Below the pieces are notes generated by a model that was given only the letters and a program-made list of their open reading frames with translations, had not been told where the DNA came from and searched no databases. A stretch of 64,000 nt of DNA from Crystallibacter degradans (lineage in GTDB: Bacteria > Actinomycetota > Actinomycetes > Actinomycetales > Micrococcaceae): contig NZ_JABBCH010000009.1 of NCBI RefSeq assembly GCF_012952295.1, forward strand, positions 62,001-126,000, read 5' to 3'. Positions within the stretch are counted from its first letter, which is position 1. Each line of letters opens with the position of its first letter. This document shows positions 25,069 through 34,142 of this stretch, one piece after another. The translations under genes were made by a program, and so were the position numbers.

Positions 25069-26073
25069 GTGGCGGAACATCTCACGGTGGCTCAACTGGA
25101 CGAGCGGGCAGTCCTGGAACGGATTTTCCCGCGGCTGGGTACTGCCGATGTGCCGGTGGGCCCCGGGGACGACGCCGCGGTGATCGAGGCTCCCGACGGG
25201 CGTACCGTGATCTCCATCGACACCCTGGTCCAGGACCAGGACTTCCGGCTCGAATGGGCCAGCGGCTACCGGACTTCAGGGTTCGACGTCGGGTGGAAAT
25301 GCGCCGCGCAGAACGTATCGGACATCAATGCCATGGGTGCCGTGCCCACGTCGCTGGTCATCAGCCTGACCCTGCCCGGGGACACACCGGTGCGCTGGGT
25401 GGAGGACATGGCGGACGGACTCCGCACGGCGCTGCACGAACTGGGCGCGGAGCGGTGCGCCGTGGTGGGCGGCGACCTGGGCCGGGGCGCCGTACTGGTG
25501 GTCACGGCAGCGGTTACCGGGGATCTGCAGGGCAGGGCACCGGTCCTGCGGTCCGGGGCGCGACCGGGAGACCTGGTGGCCGTCGGCGGATCGTTGGGCA
25601 GGGCAGCCGCTGGCTTGGCGCTGCTTGAGGGAACTTCGGGTTACGGCGGGATGCCGCCCGAACTGCAGGCTCTGGCTACCGCGCAGTCACGGCCGTTGCC
25701 GCCGCTGGCACTGGGGCCGCGGGCTGCGCAAGCCGGCGCGCACGCCATGATGGACATCTCCGACGGACTGATCCGCGACGCCGGACGGCTGGCCCGGGCG
25801 AGCGGCGCCGCCTTGGCCCTTGACTACCAGCGGCTGGACCATTTCGAGGTCCCGCTTCGACAAGCGGCGCGCATGCTGGACGCGGATCCGCGGCACTGGG
25901 TGCTGGGCGGGGGAGAGGACCACGGGCTGCTCGCGGTTTTCCCACCCGGCGCGGGGCTGCCCGAGGGGTTCGTGCACATCGGGGGCGTTGCCGAAGCGGC
26001 AGCCGGTGCCGCCGAGGTGACCGTGGACGGCGAGGTACCGGACGTGCTCGGCTGGGATCATTTCAGGGGCTGA
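25069..26073 (+). CDS. thiL: Thiamine-monophosphate kinase
   Basis: Phosphorylates thiamine monophosphate to the active diphosphate cofactor. At 334 residues it has the AIRS/PurM-like fold: VGPGDDAAVIEAP near 30-42 for ATP and magnesium, the SIDTLVQDQDF strand, the DVGWKCAAQNVSDINAMGA helix, VVGGDLGRG and the C-terminal MMDISDGLIRD and GGGEDHGLLA. The start is GTG at 25069 with GGGGAA 8 bases upstream. It converges with the IclR-type gene, 10 bases apart. Confidence 0.93.
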   Translation: MAEHLTVAQLDERAVLERIFPRLGTADVPVGPGDDAAVIEAPDGRTVISIDTLVQDQDFRLEWASGYRTSGFDVGWKCAAQNVSDINAMGAVPTSLVISLTLPGDTPVRWVEDMADGLRTALHELGAERCAVVGGDLGRGAVLVVTAAVTGDLQGRAPVLRSGARPGDLVAVGGSLGRAAAGLALLEGTSGYGGMPPELQALATAQSRPLPPLALGPRAAQAGAHAMMDISDGLIRDAGRLARASGAALALDYQRLDHFEVPLRQAARMLDADPRHWVLGGGEDHGLLAVFPPGAGLPEGFVHIGGVAEAAAGAAEVTVDGEVPDVLGWDHFRG

Positions 26074-26083
26074 TCCCGGCGGT

Positions 26084-26803
26084 TCAGTCGGTGGTCTTGC
26101 GCAGCGCGTCGGTCAACTGCTGTGCGGCATGGACTACCACTTCTGCGTGGATGCGGCCGGGCTGGCGGCTGAGCCGCTCGATCGGACCGGAAATGGAGAC
26201 TGCGGCTATCACCCGGCCGGAGGGCCCGCGCACGGGCGCGGAAACGGACGCGACGCCGGGTTCCCGCTCACCCAGGCTCTGGCCCCAACCGCGGCGGCGG
26301 ACTCCTGCCAGTACCGTCGGCGTAAAGCGGGCGTTCTTCAGCCCCTCCAGCAGGCGTTCATGGTCCTCCCACGCCAGCAGGACCTGGGCGGCCGAGCCGG
26401 CCTTCATGGAGAGCTGGGTGCCTACCGGGATGGTGTCGCGCAGGCCGATCGGCCGCTCCGCCGAGGCCACGCACACACGCCATTCACCCTGCCGGCGGAA
26501 AACCTGCGCGCTCTCGCCGGTGGCATCGCGCAGGGCAAGCAGCACGGGGCCGGCGGACGCGATCAGGCGGTCTTCGCCGGCGGCCGAAGCCAGTTCGACC
26601 AGCCGGCTGCCCAGGACGAACCGCCCCTGGATGTCGCGGCTGACCAGCCGGTGGTGGACCAGGGCCAGCGCCAGGCGGTGGACAGTAGGCCTCGCGAGCC
26701 CGGTAGCGGCCACCAGCTGGGCCAATGTTGTGGGCCCGGCCTCCAGCGTATCCAGCACCATGGCTGCCTTATCGATGACTCCGACGCCGCTTGATTTGTC
26801 CAT
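26084..26803 (-). CDS. ltbR: IclR-family regulator, LtbR-like repressor of leucine genes
   Basis: A 239-residue transcription factor. An N-terminal winged helix-turn-helix (VIDKAAMVLDTLEAGPTTLAQLVAATGLARPTVHRL region, about 8-60) is followed by the IclR effector domain, with GTQLSMKAGSAAQVLLAW and RRRGWGQSLGEREPGVASVSAPV. It is transcribed divergently from leuCD, exactly as ltbR is in Corynebacterium, where it represses leuB, leuCD and tryptophan genes. I start at 26803, because the residues before MDKSSG do not fit the family. The same motif lies in front of leuC and leuB. The name is by context and family. Confidence 0.85.
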   Translation of the reverse strand: MDKSSGVGVIDKAAMVLDTLEAGPTTLAQLVAATGLARPTVHRLALALVHHRLVSRDIQGRFVLGSRLVELASAAGEDRLIASAGPVLLALRDATGESAQVFRRQGEWRVCVASAERPIGLRDTIPVGTQLSMKAGSAAQVLLAWEDHERLLEGLKNARFTPTVLAGVRRRGWGQSLGEREPGVASVSAPVRGPSGRVIAAVSISGPIERLSRQPGRIHAEVVVHAAQQLTDALRKTTD

Positions 26804-26812
26804 AGGTTGATA

Positions 26813-26835
26813 TTGACGTCTCATTATCTGAGATG
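26813..26835 (+). promoter_or_regulatory. leuC -35 element with overlapping palindromic operator
   Basis: TTGACG (26813-26818) is followed at once by TCTCA-TTATC-TGAGA (26819-26833), a perfect 5-bp dyad with a 5-base centre. TGAGATG, with the TCA 5 bases before it, matches the element upstream of leuB. The dyad sits in the expected -35/-10 spacer, the usual place for a repressor, and between the divergent regulator and leuC. I see no good -10. Confidence 0.55.
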
Positions 26836-26961
26836 CAAGTCGAAAAACTAGCGAGCAGCGATGCGGGCTGGGAGAGTTGAAGTACATACTTCTGCGGGCG
26901 CCGATGGCAGCCGAATACCGGTTGAAACGGCCCGCGCTGTCACTGATGGAGGGAGCTGGCT

Positions 26962-28440
26962 ATGGCCGGTACAACTGCGGGCAAAACGCTCGCTGAAAAG
27001 GTGTGGAATACACACGTGGTGCGCAAGGGCGACGGCGAAGGAGCCGCGCAGCAGCCTGACCTGCTCTACATCGATCTCCATCTTGTTCACGAAGTCACGT
27101 CCCCGCAGGCGTTCGAAGGCCTGCGCCTGGCCGGCCGCCCGCTGCGCCGCCCGGATCTGACCATCGCCACGGAGGACCACAACACTCCGACGCTGGACAT
27201 TGACAAGCCGATCGCGGATCCGACCAGTCGCACCCAGATCGAGACCCTGCGGGCCAACTGCAAGGAGTTCGGCGTCCGGCTGCATTCGCTGGGCGACGCC
27301 GAGCAGGGCATTGTGCACGTTGTCGGCCCCCAGCTGGGGCTGACTCAGCCGGGCCTCACCGTGGTCTGCGGCGACTCGCACACGTCCACGCACGGCGCCT
27401 TCGGCGCGCTGGCCTTCGGCATCGGCACCTCCGAGGTCGAGCACGTCATGGCCACGCAGACCCTGTCGCTGAAGCCGTTCAAGACCATGGCGATCAACGT
27501 CGAGGGCACCCTGCGTCCGGGCGTGACCTCGAAAGACATCATCCTGGCCGTCATCGCCAAGATCGGCACCGGCGGGGGACAGGGCTACGTGCTGGAGTAC
27601 CGCGGCTCGGCCATCCGGGACCTGTCGATGGAGGCGCGGATGACCATTTGCAACATGTCCATCGAAGCGGGTGCCCGCGCCGGCATGGTGGCGCCGGATG
27701 AAACCACCTTCGAATACCTGAAGGGCCGGCCGCACGCACCCGAGGGCGCGGACTGGGACGCCGCCGTCGAGTACTGGCAGACACTGCGCACCGAGGACGA
27801 CGCCGAATTCGACGCCGAGGTCTTCCTCGACGCGGACACGCTGGAACCGTTCGTCACGTGGGGCACCAACCCGGGCCAGGGCGTCTCCCTCTCCGAGTCC
27901 GTCCCTTCGCCCGAGGACTTCGCGGACGAGAACGCAAAGGCCTCGGCAGAGCGCGCCCTGACCTACATGGACCTCAAGGCCGGCACGCCGATGAAGGACA
28001 TTCGGGTAGATACCGTTTTCCTCGGCTCCTGTACCAACAGCCGCATCGAGGACCTGCGCATTGCGGCGGACATCATCCGCGGCCGCAGCAAGGACCCGAA
28101 CATCCGCATGATGGTAGTACCCGGCTCTGCCCGCGTCCGGCTGGAGGCCGAGGCCGAGGGCCTGGACCAGGTCTTCAAGGATTTCGGCGCCGAGTGGCGC
28201 TTCGCCGGCTGCTCCATGTGCCTGGGCATGAACCCGGACCAGCTCGCTCCGGGCGAACGCTGCGCCTCCACGTCCAACCGCAACTTCGAGGGGCGCCAGG
28301 GCAAGGGCGGCCGCACGCACCTCGTGTCGCCTGTGGTGGCAGCGGCAACCGCAGTACGCGGCACCCTGAGTTCGCCGTCGGACTTGGATCCTGTTGACGA
28401 GGGCCAGGCTCGCCGCCTGAGCGAAACCAGCGCAGCTTAA
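26962..28440 (+). CDS. leuC: 3-isopropylmalate dehydratase, large subunit
   Basis: Catalytic [4Fe-4S] subunit that isomerises 2- to 3-isopropylmalate in leucine synthesis. At 492 residues it shows [17 protein letters not shown] near the N-terminus, [27 protein letters not shown], and the cluster cysteines in [12 protein letters not shown] near 357 and CSMCLGMN near 418-421. GGAGGGA precedes the ATG by about 7 bases. A leader of about 125 bases lies between the operator and the start; it has no leucine-rich open frame. leuD follows 18 bases after the stop. Confidence 0.97.
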   Translation: MAGTTAGKTLAEKVWNTHVVRKGDGEGAAQQPDLLYIDLHLVHEVTSPQAFEGLRLAGRPLRRPDLTIATEDHNTPTLDIDKPIADPTSRTQIETLRANCKEFGVRLHSLGDAEQGIVHVVGPQLGLTQPGLTVVCGDSHTSTHGAFGALAFGIGTSEVEHVMATQTLSLKPFKTMAINVEGTLRPGVTSKDIILAVIAKIGTGGGQGYVLEYRGSAIRDLSMEARMTICNMSIEAGARAGMVAPDETTFEYLKGRPHAPEGADWDAAVEYWQTLRTEDDAEFDAEVFLDADTLEPFVTWGTNPGQGVSLSESVPSPEDFADENAKASAERALTYMDLKAGTPMKDIRVDTVFLGSCTNSRIEDLRIAADIIRGRSKDPNIRMMVVPGSARVRLEAEAEGLDQVFKDFGAEWRFAGCSMCLGMNPDQLAPGERCASTSNRNFEGRQGKGGRTHLVSPVVAAATAVRGTLSSPSDLDPVDEGQARRLSETSAA

Positions 28441-28458
28441 CGCGGATTAGGGGAAACA

Positions 28459-29064
28459 ATGACCATGGAAAAATTCACCACCCACACCGGTATCGGCGTT
28501 CCGCTGCGGCAGTCAAATGTTGACACGGACCAGATCATTCCTGCCGTGTACCTCAAGCGCATCACCCGTACCGGATTCGAAGACGCGCTGTTTTCGGCCT
28601 GGCGGAAGAAGGATGACTTCATCCTGAACCAGGAGCCGTTCAACCGTGGTTCGGTGCTGGTGGCCGGCTCCGATTTCGGCACCGGATCCTCCCGTGAGCA
28701 CGCGGTATGGGCACTGAAGGATTACGGCTTCAGGGTGGTCCTCTCGTCGCGCTTCGCGGACATCTTCCGGGGCAACTCGGGCAAGCAGGGGCTGCTGGCC
28801 GCACAGGTTGCCCAGGACGACATCGAGTTGATCTGGAAGGAACTGGAGAACCATCCGGGCACCGAAATCACGGTGGACCTGAACTCGAAGACGGTGGTCT
28901 GCGGAACCCTCACGGCACCGTTCGAGATCGATGACTACACGCGCTGGCGCCTGCTCGAAGGGCTGGACGACATCGGGCTGACGCTCCAGCACGAAGAGGA
29001 GATCACCAGCTACGAGGCAACCCGTCCATCCTGGAAGCCGAAAACGCTACCCGCCCGTTCATAA
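28459..29064 (+). CDS. leuD: 3-isopropylmalate dehydratase, small subunit
   Basis: The 201-residue swivelling-domain partner of LeuC. Motifs: [20 protein letters not shown], then [22 protein letters not shown] for substrate binding, and [25 protein letters not shown] lies just upstream of the ATG; a second in-frame ATG lies two codons further in. The gene is co-transcribed with leuC and therefore likely under the same operator. Confidence 0.97.
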   Translation: MTMEKFTTHTGIGVPLRQSNVDTDQIIPAVYLKRITRTGFEDALFSAWRKKDDFILNQEPFNRGSVLVAGSDFGTGSSREHAVWALKDYGFRVVLSSRFADIFRGNSGKQGLLAAQVAQDDIELIWKELENHPGTEITVDLNSKTVVCGTLTAPFEIDDYTRWRLLEGLDDIGLTLQHEEEITSYEATRPSWKPKTLPARS

Positions 29065-29174
29065 CTCCGGCGTGGCTAATCGCACTTTATTTCGGGATGG
29101 TCACGGTAGCTTCTATGCTTAGCTGAGGCCTCCGCGAAGTTTGGGGGCGTTGCAGATCGAGGAAACAGGTGTAT

Positions 29175-30491
29175 ATGGCAAGCGTTCTGACCATCCGCGG
29201 AGGAGTCCCTCTTAAGGGAAAGGTATCCGTCCGGGGAGCCAAGAACCTCGTACCAAAAGCCATGGTTGCCTCCCTGCTGGGCAACGATTCTTCGCTGCTG
29301 CGCAACGTTCCGGAGATCAAGGACGTCGAGGTAGTGACGAGCCTGCTGCGCCTCCATGGCGTCGAGGTCACCAAGGATCCCGTCACCGGTGACCTGTCCC
29401 TGGACCCCACCAAGGTCAAGACGGCCCAGATGAAGGACATCGACGCGCATGCCGGTGACTCCCGCATCCCGATCCTTTTCTGCGGACCGCTGATCCATGC
29501 CATCGGGGAAGCGTTCATTCCTGATCTGGGTGGCTGCAAGATCGGCGACCGCCCGATCGACTACCACCTGGATGTGCTGCGCCAGTTCGGCGCCGTGGTG
29601 GAGAAGCGCGAGGGCGGTATCTCCATTTCCGCTCCCAAGGGACTCAAGGGCGCCAAGCTCTCGCTGCCCTACCCCAGTGTCGGCGCCACCGAGCAGGTGC
29701 TGCTGACGGCCACCCGCGCCGAGGGCATCACCGAACTCAGCGGGGCGGCGATCGAACCGGAAATCATGGACCTGATCGCGGTCCTGCAGAAAATGGGCGC
29801 CATCATTTCGGTGCAGACGGACCGGGTCATCCGGATCGAGGGCGTTCCACATCTCAGCGGCTTCAACCACCGCGCGCTGCCGGACCGCAACGAGGCAGCA
29901 TCCTGGGCTTCGGCCGCGCTAGTCACCCAGGGTGACATCTATGTTGAGGGCGCGAACCAGCCGGATCTGACCGCGTTCCTGAACACCTACCGCAGAATCG
30001 GCGGCGCCTTCGATATCGACGACGAGGGTATCCGCTTCTACCACACCGGCGGGAAGCTCTCGCCGCTGGTTCTCGAAACGGACGTGCATCCGGGCTTCAT
30101 GACGGACTGGCAGCAGCCCCTGGTGGTCGCCCTGACCCAGGCAGTCGGCGTGTCCATCGTCCACGAAACGGTCTACGAAAACCGCTTCGGCTTCACTCAG
30201 GCCCTGATCCGGATGGGCGCCAGCATTCAGGTGCACCGCGAGTGTCTGGGCAGCATCCCGTGCCGCTTCGGCCAGCGCAATTTCCTGCATTCGGCCGTCA
30301 TCTCGGGGCCCACCCAGCTGCAGGGCACGGACATCGACATCCCGGATCTGCGCGGTGGCTTCAGCCACCTGATTGCGGCGCTGGCAGCCAACGGCACGTC
30401 CCGTGTGACCGGTATCGAGCTGATCAACCGGGGGTACGAGCGGTTCCAGTCCAAACTGGAAAACCTCGGCGCGGACTTCGACATTGCCTGA
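29175..30491 (+). CDS. murA: UDP-N-acetylglucosamine 1-carboxyvinyltransferase
   Basis: First committed step of peptidoglycan synthesis: transfer of enolpyruvate from PEP to UDP-GlcNAc. The 438-residue protein has GAKNLVPKAMVASLLG at the N-terminus, the active-site loop LGGCKIGDRPIDYH with the catalytic cysteine near 121 (target of fosfomycin), and RGGFSHLIAALAANG near the end. I chose the ATG at 29175 with GAGGAA about 10 bases upstream; an in-frame GTG two codons earlier is possible. A -10-like TATGCT lies at 29114-29119. Downstream genes plsC-like, gpsA and ddl are closely packed on the same strand. Confidence 0.95.
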   Translation: MASVLTIRGGVPLKGKVSVRGAKNLVPKAMVASLLGNDSSLLRNVPEIKDVEVVTSLLRLHGVEVTKDPVTGDLSLDPTKVKTAQMKDIDAHAGDSRIPILFCGPLIHAIGEAFIPDLGGCKIGDRPIDYHLDVLRQFGAVVEKREGGISISAPKGLKGAKLSLPYPSVGATEQVLLTATRAEGITELSGAAIEPEIMDLIAVLQKMGAIISVQTDRVIRIEGVPHLSGFNHRALPDRNEAASWASAALVTQGDIYVEGANQPDLTAFLNTYRRIGGAFDIDDEGIRFYHTGGKLSPLVLETDVHPGFMTDWQQPLVVALTQAVGVSIVHETVYENRFGFTQALIRMGASIQVHRECLGSIPCRFGQRNFLHSAVISGPTQLQGTDIDIPDLRGGFSHLIAALAANGTSRVTGIELINRGYERFQSKLENLGADFDIA

Positions 30492-30507
30492 AACGGCGGG
30501 ACGAAGG

Positions 30508-31293
30508 ATGAAGCCGGCCATGAAGGAACGGGCCACGCTCAGCACCTTGGCCGCCTTGGTGCGCCCGGTGCTGAACCTGCTCCTCAGGCGTAAGTGGGAG
30601 GGGACGGAGAACCTGCCGCAAGGCGGTGGGATCATCGTCTGCCCCAACCACAATACGGAAATAGACCCCCTGGTGGTGGGCCACTTCGTTTACAACCAGG
30701 GGTTCTTCCCGCACTTCCTGGCCAAGGCCTCCCTGTTCAAGATCCCCGTGGTCGGCGCCATCCTGTCAGCCGCCAAGCAGATCCCCGTGGAGCGCAGCAG
30801 TGCCGGCGCAAACCGCTCCCTCAGCGTGGCCCGGGAGGTGATGGATCAGGGCGGTGCCGTGATCATCTACCCGGAAGGCACGCTGACCCGGGATCCGGAC
30901 CTGTGGCCCATGCGCGGCCGGACCGGCGCGGCCAGGCTGGCGCTCCAGACGGGGGTTCCGGTTGTTCCGGTAGCCCATTGGGGCGCCAACGAGTTGTTCC
31001 CACGCTACGCGAAGAAGCTCCATATCTTTCCGCGCAAGACGGCAAGAGTGGTTGCCGGACCGCCGGTGGACCTGAGCGAATTCATCGGCCAGCCGCTGAC
31101 GAAAACAGTGCTCGAGGAGGCGACGACCAGGATTTTGGACGCCGTAACGGATTTGTTGGCCGGACTCCGCGGCGAGCAGCCCCCGGCCCAACGCTGGGAC
31201 CCGGCCGTGCGCGGCCAGAACGCCACGGGTCGGAACTTCGAAGTGTCCCCGCCCGCCGACCTGCCCCCCACATCACCGGAGGAAAAGCCGTGA
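30508..31293 (+). CDS. plsC: 1-acyl-sn-glycerol-3-phosphate acyltransferase-like protein
   Basis: A roughly 261-residue membrane-associated acyltransferase of the PlsC family, which puts the second acyl chain on lysophosphatidic acid. The acceptor-binding NHNTEID (HX4D) is near 48-54, the FPHFLAKASLFKIPVVG block near 72, IPVERSS near 93 and the YPEGT motif near 121. The C-terminal 40 residues are Pro-rich and probably disordered. I prefer the ATG at 30508; another in-frame ATG is 12 bases on. It overlaps gpsA by 4 bases. PlsC and GpsA supply and use glycerol-3-phosphate, so the coupling makes metabolic sense. Confidence 0.9.
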   Translation: MKPAMKERATLSTLAALVRPVLNLLLRRKWEGTENLPQGGGIIVCPNHNTEIDPLVVGHFVYNQGFFPHFLAKASLFKIPVVGAILSAAKQIPVERSSAGANRSLSVAREVMDQGGAVIIYPEGTLTRDPDLWPMRGRTGAARLALQTGVPVVPVAHWGANELFPRYAKKLHIFPRKTARVVAGPPVDLSEFIGQPLTKTVLEEATTRILDAVTDLLAGLRGEQPPAQRWDPAVRGQNATGRNFEVSPPADLPPTSPEEKP

Positions 31294-32327
31294 GCTCCCA
31301 CCAGCAACTGCCCGCCGCAGTGGCTGTTCTGGGCGCCGGCAGCTGGGGCACAACGTTTGCCAAGGTCGTGGCTGATGCCCATCCGGGCATCCAGGTGCGG
31401 CTGTGGGCACGGCGGCCGGAAGTGGCGGAGGAAATCAACAGCCACCACCTGAACAGCCAGTACCTCAACGACATCCGCCTGCCGGATAACCTGACCGCCT
31501 CCGGTGACGTGGCCGAGGTCATGGACGGGGCAGAGCTGGTGGTTCTTGCCGTTCCGGCGCAGACGCTGCGTCCTCAGCTGGCGGCCTTGAAGCCGCTGCT
31601 GGGGGACACCGCCGTCGTTGTTTCCCTCATGAAGGGCCTGGAACGCGGCACCGACTCGCGGATGAGCGAAGTCATCAAGGAAGAACTCTCGCTGCCCGAT
31701 TCGCGGATCGCGGTGATTTCCGGCCCCAACCTGGCCATGGAGATCGCGCGCAAGGAACCCACCGCCTCGGTGGTGGCCTGTACCGACCGCGACGTGGCGC
31801 AGTGGATTGCCAACACCTGCACCGCCCGGTACTTCCGCCCGTACACCAACACGGACGTTGTGGGTGTGGAGATCGGCGGGATCGTCAAGAATGTGATCGC
31901 CTTGTGCGTGGGCATCTGCGACGGCAAGCACATGGGCGACAACACCAAGGCCTCCGTCATCACCCGCGGACTGGCGGAGACCACGCGGCTCACGCTGGCG
32001 TTGGGCGGCGAGCTGGAAACGATGGCGGGACTGGCCGGGCTGGGGGACTTGGTGGCTACCTGCTCGTCCCCGCTCTCGCGCAACCGCACCGCTGGCCGCC
32101 TGCTGGGCGAAGGCCTGACGCTGGACGAAGTCGGCCAGCGCATGACCCAGACCGCGGAGGGGATCAAATCCGGGCGCGCGGTGCTCGACCTGGCCACCCA
32201 GGTAGGTGTGGAAATGCCGATTACCGAAAGCGTGGTCGCCGTTCTCGAGGGAGAAATTTCCGTCGAGGACCTGGCCCCGCGACTGCTCACCCGTGAGCTC
32301 AAATCCGAAGGCGAACAGGAACAGTGA
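31290..32327 (+). CDS. gpsA: Glycerol-3-phosphate dehydrogenase (NAD(P)+)
   Basis: Makes sn-glycerol-3-phosphate from dihydroxyacetone phosphate for phospholipid synthesis. The 345-residue protein begins with a Rossmann fold (VAVLGAGSWGTTFAKVVAD), then LWARRPEVAEEIN, the substrate-binding ISGPNLAMEIARKEPTA, the catalytic lysine in GIVKNVIALCVG near 200, and GLGDLVATCSSPLSRNR. The start is GTG at 31290, overlapping the acyltransferase stop, with GGAGGAAA just upstream. The gene also overlaps ddl by 4 bases, so plsC-gpsA-ddl is one coupled operon. Confidence 0.96.
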   Translation: MSSHQQLPAAVAVLGAGSWGTTFAKVVADAHPGIQVRLWARRPEVAEEINSHHLNSQYLNDIRLPDNLTASGDVAEVMDGAELVVLAVPAQTLRPQLAALKPLLGDTAVVVSLMKGLERGTDSRMSEVIKEELSLPDSRIAVISGPNLAMEIARKEPTASVVACTDRDVAQWIANTCTARYFRPYTNTDVVGVEIGGIVKNVIALCVGICDGKHMGDNTKASVITRGLAETTRLTLALGGELETMAGLAGLGDLVATCSSPLSRNRTAGRLLGEGLTLDEVGQRMTQTAEGIKSGRAVLDLATQVGVEMPITESVVAVLEGEISVEDLAPRLLTRELKSEGEQEQ

Positions 32328-33472
32328 AAAAAGAACCGAACAGCCCGAATGTCCCGGCGACTGGGCGGAAACCGCGTGTCGCCGTCCTTTTCGGCGGCCG
32401 TTCCAGCGAGCACTCGGTCAGCTGTGTGACGGCTGCAGGCGTTCTGGCGGCCATTGACCAGAAAAAGTACGACGTCGTTCCGATCGGCATCGCCGCCAAC
32501 GGCCAGTGGACGTTGGTCTCCGATGATCCTGCCCGCTGGTCCCTGACCTCGGCGACCCGGCCGGAGGTCACCCCCGCGGCGGAATCGGTGCTGCTGGCCG
32601 CCGGGGATTCCGCCACCGAACTGGTTGTTCGTTCTGCCTCCGACGCCCTCCGTAGCCTGGGGCAGGTCGATGTTGTACTCCCGCTGCTGCACGGACCTTT
32701 CGGCGAAGACGGCACGCTGCAGGGCCTGCTGGAAATGAACGACGTGCGCTACGTGGGCGCCGGCGTCCTGGCATCCGCCGTCGGGATGGACAAGCACTAC
32801 ATGAAGGTGGTCTTCGAAGCCGCGGGGCTCGAAGTCGGGCCGTACGAGGTCATTACCGACCGCCAGTGGCAGCAGGACCCGGACTCGGCTCTGGCACGCG
32901 TGGCGGGACTGGGCTTCCCGGTCTTCGTGAAGCCGGCCCGCGCCGGCTCATCGATGGGCATCAGCAAGGTTTCCGACGCTGCTGGACTACGGGCCGCCAT
33001 CGAAGCCGCACGGGAGCACGATCCGAAGATCGTCGTCGAAGCGGGGATTGTCGGCCGGGAGATCGAAGTGGCTGTCCTGCAGGGGCGGGGCTTTGCTGGC
33101 CCGCGCACCAGCCTCCCAGGTGAGATCGCGGTGCAGTCCGGCGAGCACGATTTCTACGACTTTGAAGCCAAGTACGTTGACGGTGCGGCCGCCGCACTCA
33201 GCTGCCCGGCGGACCTGCCTTCGGACGCCACGGACCGGGTCCGCGAACTTGCCGGCAAGGCGTTCGATGCCGTCGCGGGAGAGGGTCTGTCCCGGGTGGA
33301 CTTCTTCTACACACAGGACGGCCATCTCGTCATCAACGAGATCAACACCATGCCCGGGTTCACCCCGATCAGCATGTACCCGCAGATGTGGGCCAAGTCC
33401 GGACTGCCCTACACCGAACTCATCGACGAACTGATCTATCTCGCGCTGAACCGCAAAACCGGGCTGCGCTGA
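32324..33472 (+). CDS. ddl: D-alanine--D-alanine ligase
   Basis: ATP-grasp ligase joining two D-Ala for the peptidoglycan stem. The 382-residue protein has VLFGGRSSEHSVS at the N-terminus, LPLLHGPFGEDGTLQG, the VKPARAGSSMGISKV lid, and the metal-binding INEINTMPGFTPISMYP. The start is GTG at 32324, overlapping gpsA by 4 bases. It ends 33 bases before the stop of the convergent DUF3515 gene. Confidence 0.96.
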   Translation: MKKEPNSPNVPATGRKPRVAVLFGGRSSEHSVSCVTAAGVLAAIDQKKYDVVPIGIAANGQWTLVSDDPARWSLTSATRPEVTPAAESVLLAAGDSATELVVRSASDALRSLGQVDVVLPLLHGPFGEDGTLQGLLEMNDVRYVGAGVLASAVGMDKHYMKVVFEAAGLEVGPYEVITDRQWQQDPDSALARVAGLGFPVFVKPARAGSSMGISKVSDAAGLRAAIEAAREHDPKIVVEAGIVGREIEVAVLQGRGFAGPRTSLPGEIAVQSGEHDFYDFEAKYVDGAAAALSCPADLPSDATDRVRELAGKAFDAVAGEGLSRVDFFYTQDGHLVINEINTMPGFTPISMYPQMWAKSGLPYTELIDELIYLALNRKTGLR

Positions 33473-33505
33473 CCGCAACTGCGGTTGCCGCTCGGCGTCC
33501 CGTGT

Positions 33506-33994
33506 CTACGAGGCGTCGAGCGTGTCCGTCGGGTTGATGCATTTGTTCGTCTGCGGAACCTCCGCGGCCGCGTCGGCCAGATCCACCAGAATGGTGGATT
33601 CGGCCACCTCGTCCGGATCGAAAATAAGCTCCGTGGCCGGTTCGCGGCCATACGTGGTGGCCGTCCAGGTCTCTTCGCCCTCGTGCAAGACCCAGTCGAT
33701 GCCGTTGACCGTGACACACCGGTCCGTGGTCGGGCCCGGAACCGGGACACCGCAGCGCAGGATGACTTTGGACGGGTCGCCCCAGGCAGCAGTTGCCTGG
33801 CTGGAGGTCTCTCGGCGCTCAGCATCGGCCACGAACTCCGGCAGGATCACCATCATCGGAGCACAGGCGGGATTGGCGGCGTCTTCGGCGGCATCAACCT
33901 GCACGATGGGAGAGCAGGCGGTTGCCGCGAACACTATCCCTGCCCCCAGTAACGAGGTAGGCAGGTATCGGCTCAGGGCGTTCATCCGGGACAT
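33506..33994 (-). CDS. DUF3515 family lipoprotein
   Basis: A 162-residue exported protein. The N-terminus has a lipoprotein signal with a lipobox-like FAATACSP, Cys near 27. The rest matches DUF3515: CAPMMVILPEFV, the VILRCGVPVPGPTTDRCVTVNGIDWVL block and the C-terminal DLADAAAEVPQTNKC. Four further cysteines may form disulfides outside the cell. Its function is not known to me; the family usually lies next to ddl in actinobacteria, as here. The ATG at 33994 follows TAGGCT (34001-34006, minus strand) by 6 bases, a leaderless arrangement. Confidence 0.88.
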   Translation of the reverse strand: MSRMNALSRYLPTSLLGAGIVFAATACSPIVQVDAAEDAANPACAPMMVILPEFVADAERRETSSQATAAWGDPSKVILRCGVPVPGPTTDRCVTVNGIDWVLHEGEETWTATTYGREPATELIFDPDEVAESTILVDLADAAAEVPQTNKCINPTDTLDAS

Positions 33995-34142
33995 GGATCC
34001 AGCCTATCCGCTTGCCGGTGCGGACAATAATGGGTGCCCTGGAGCGCCCGCGCACCCGGACTCGCTGCGCGGCGCCCCTTGCAGGAACCGTCCAGTTTCG
34101 GCCACTATGCTCGTCCGTGGCCCGTTTCAAGAAAGTGAATGA

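Noticed and set aside
26861-27160. A short open frame at the start of the leuC leader, as a possible leader peptide for attenuation
   Set aside because: It has no run of leucine codons, runs on into leuC in another frame and has no terminator/antiterminator pair.
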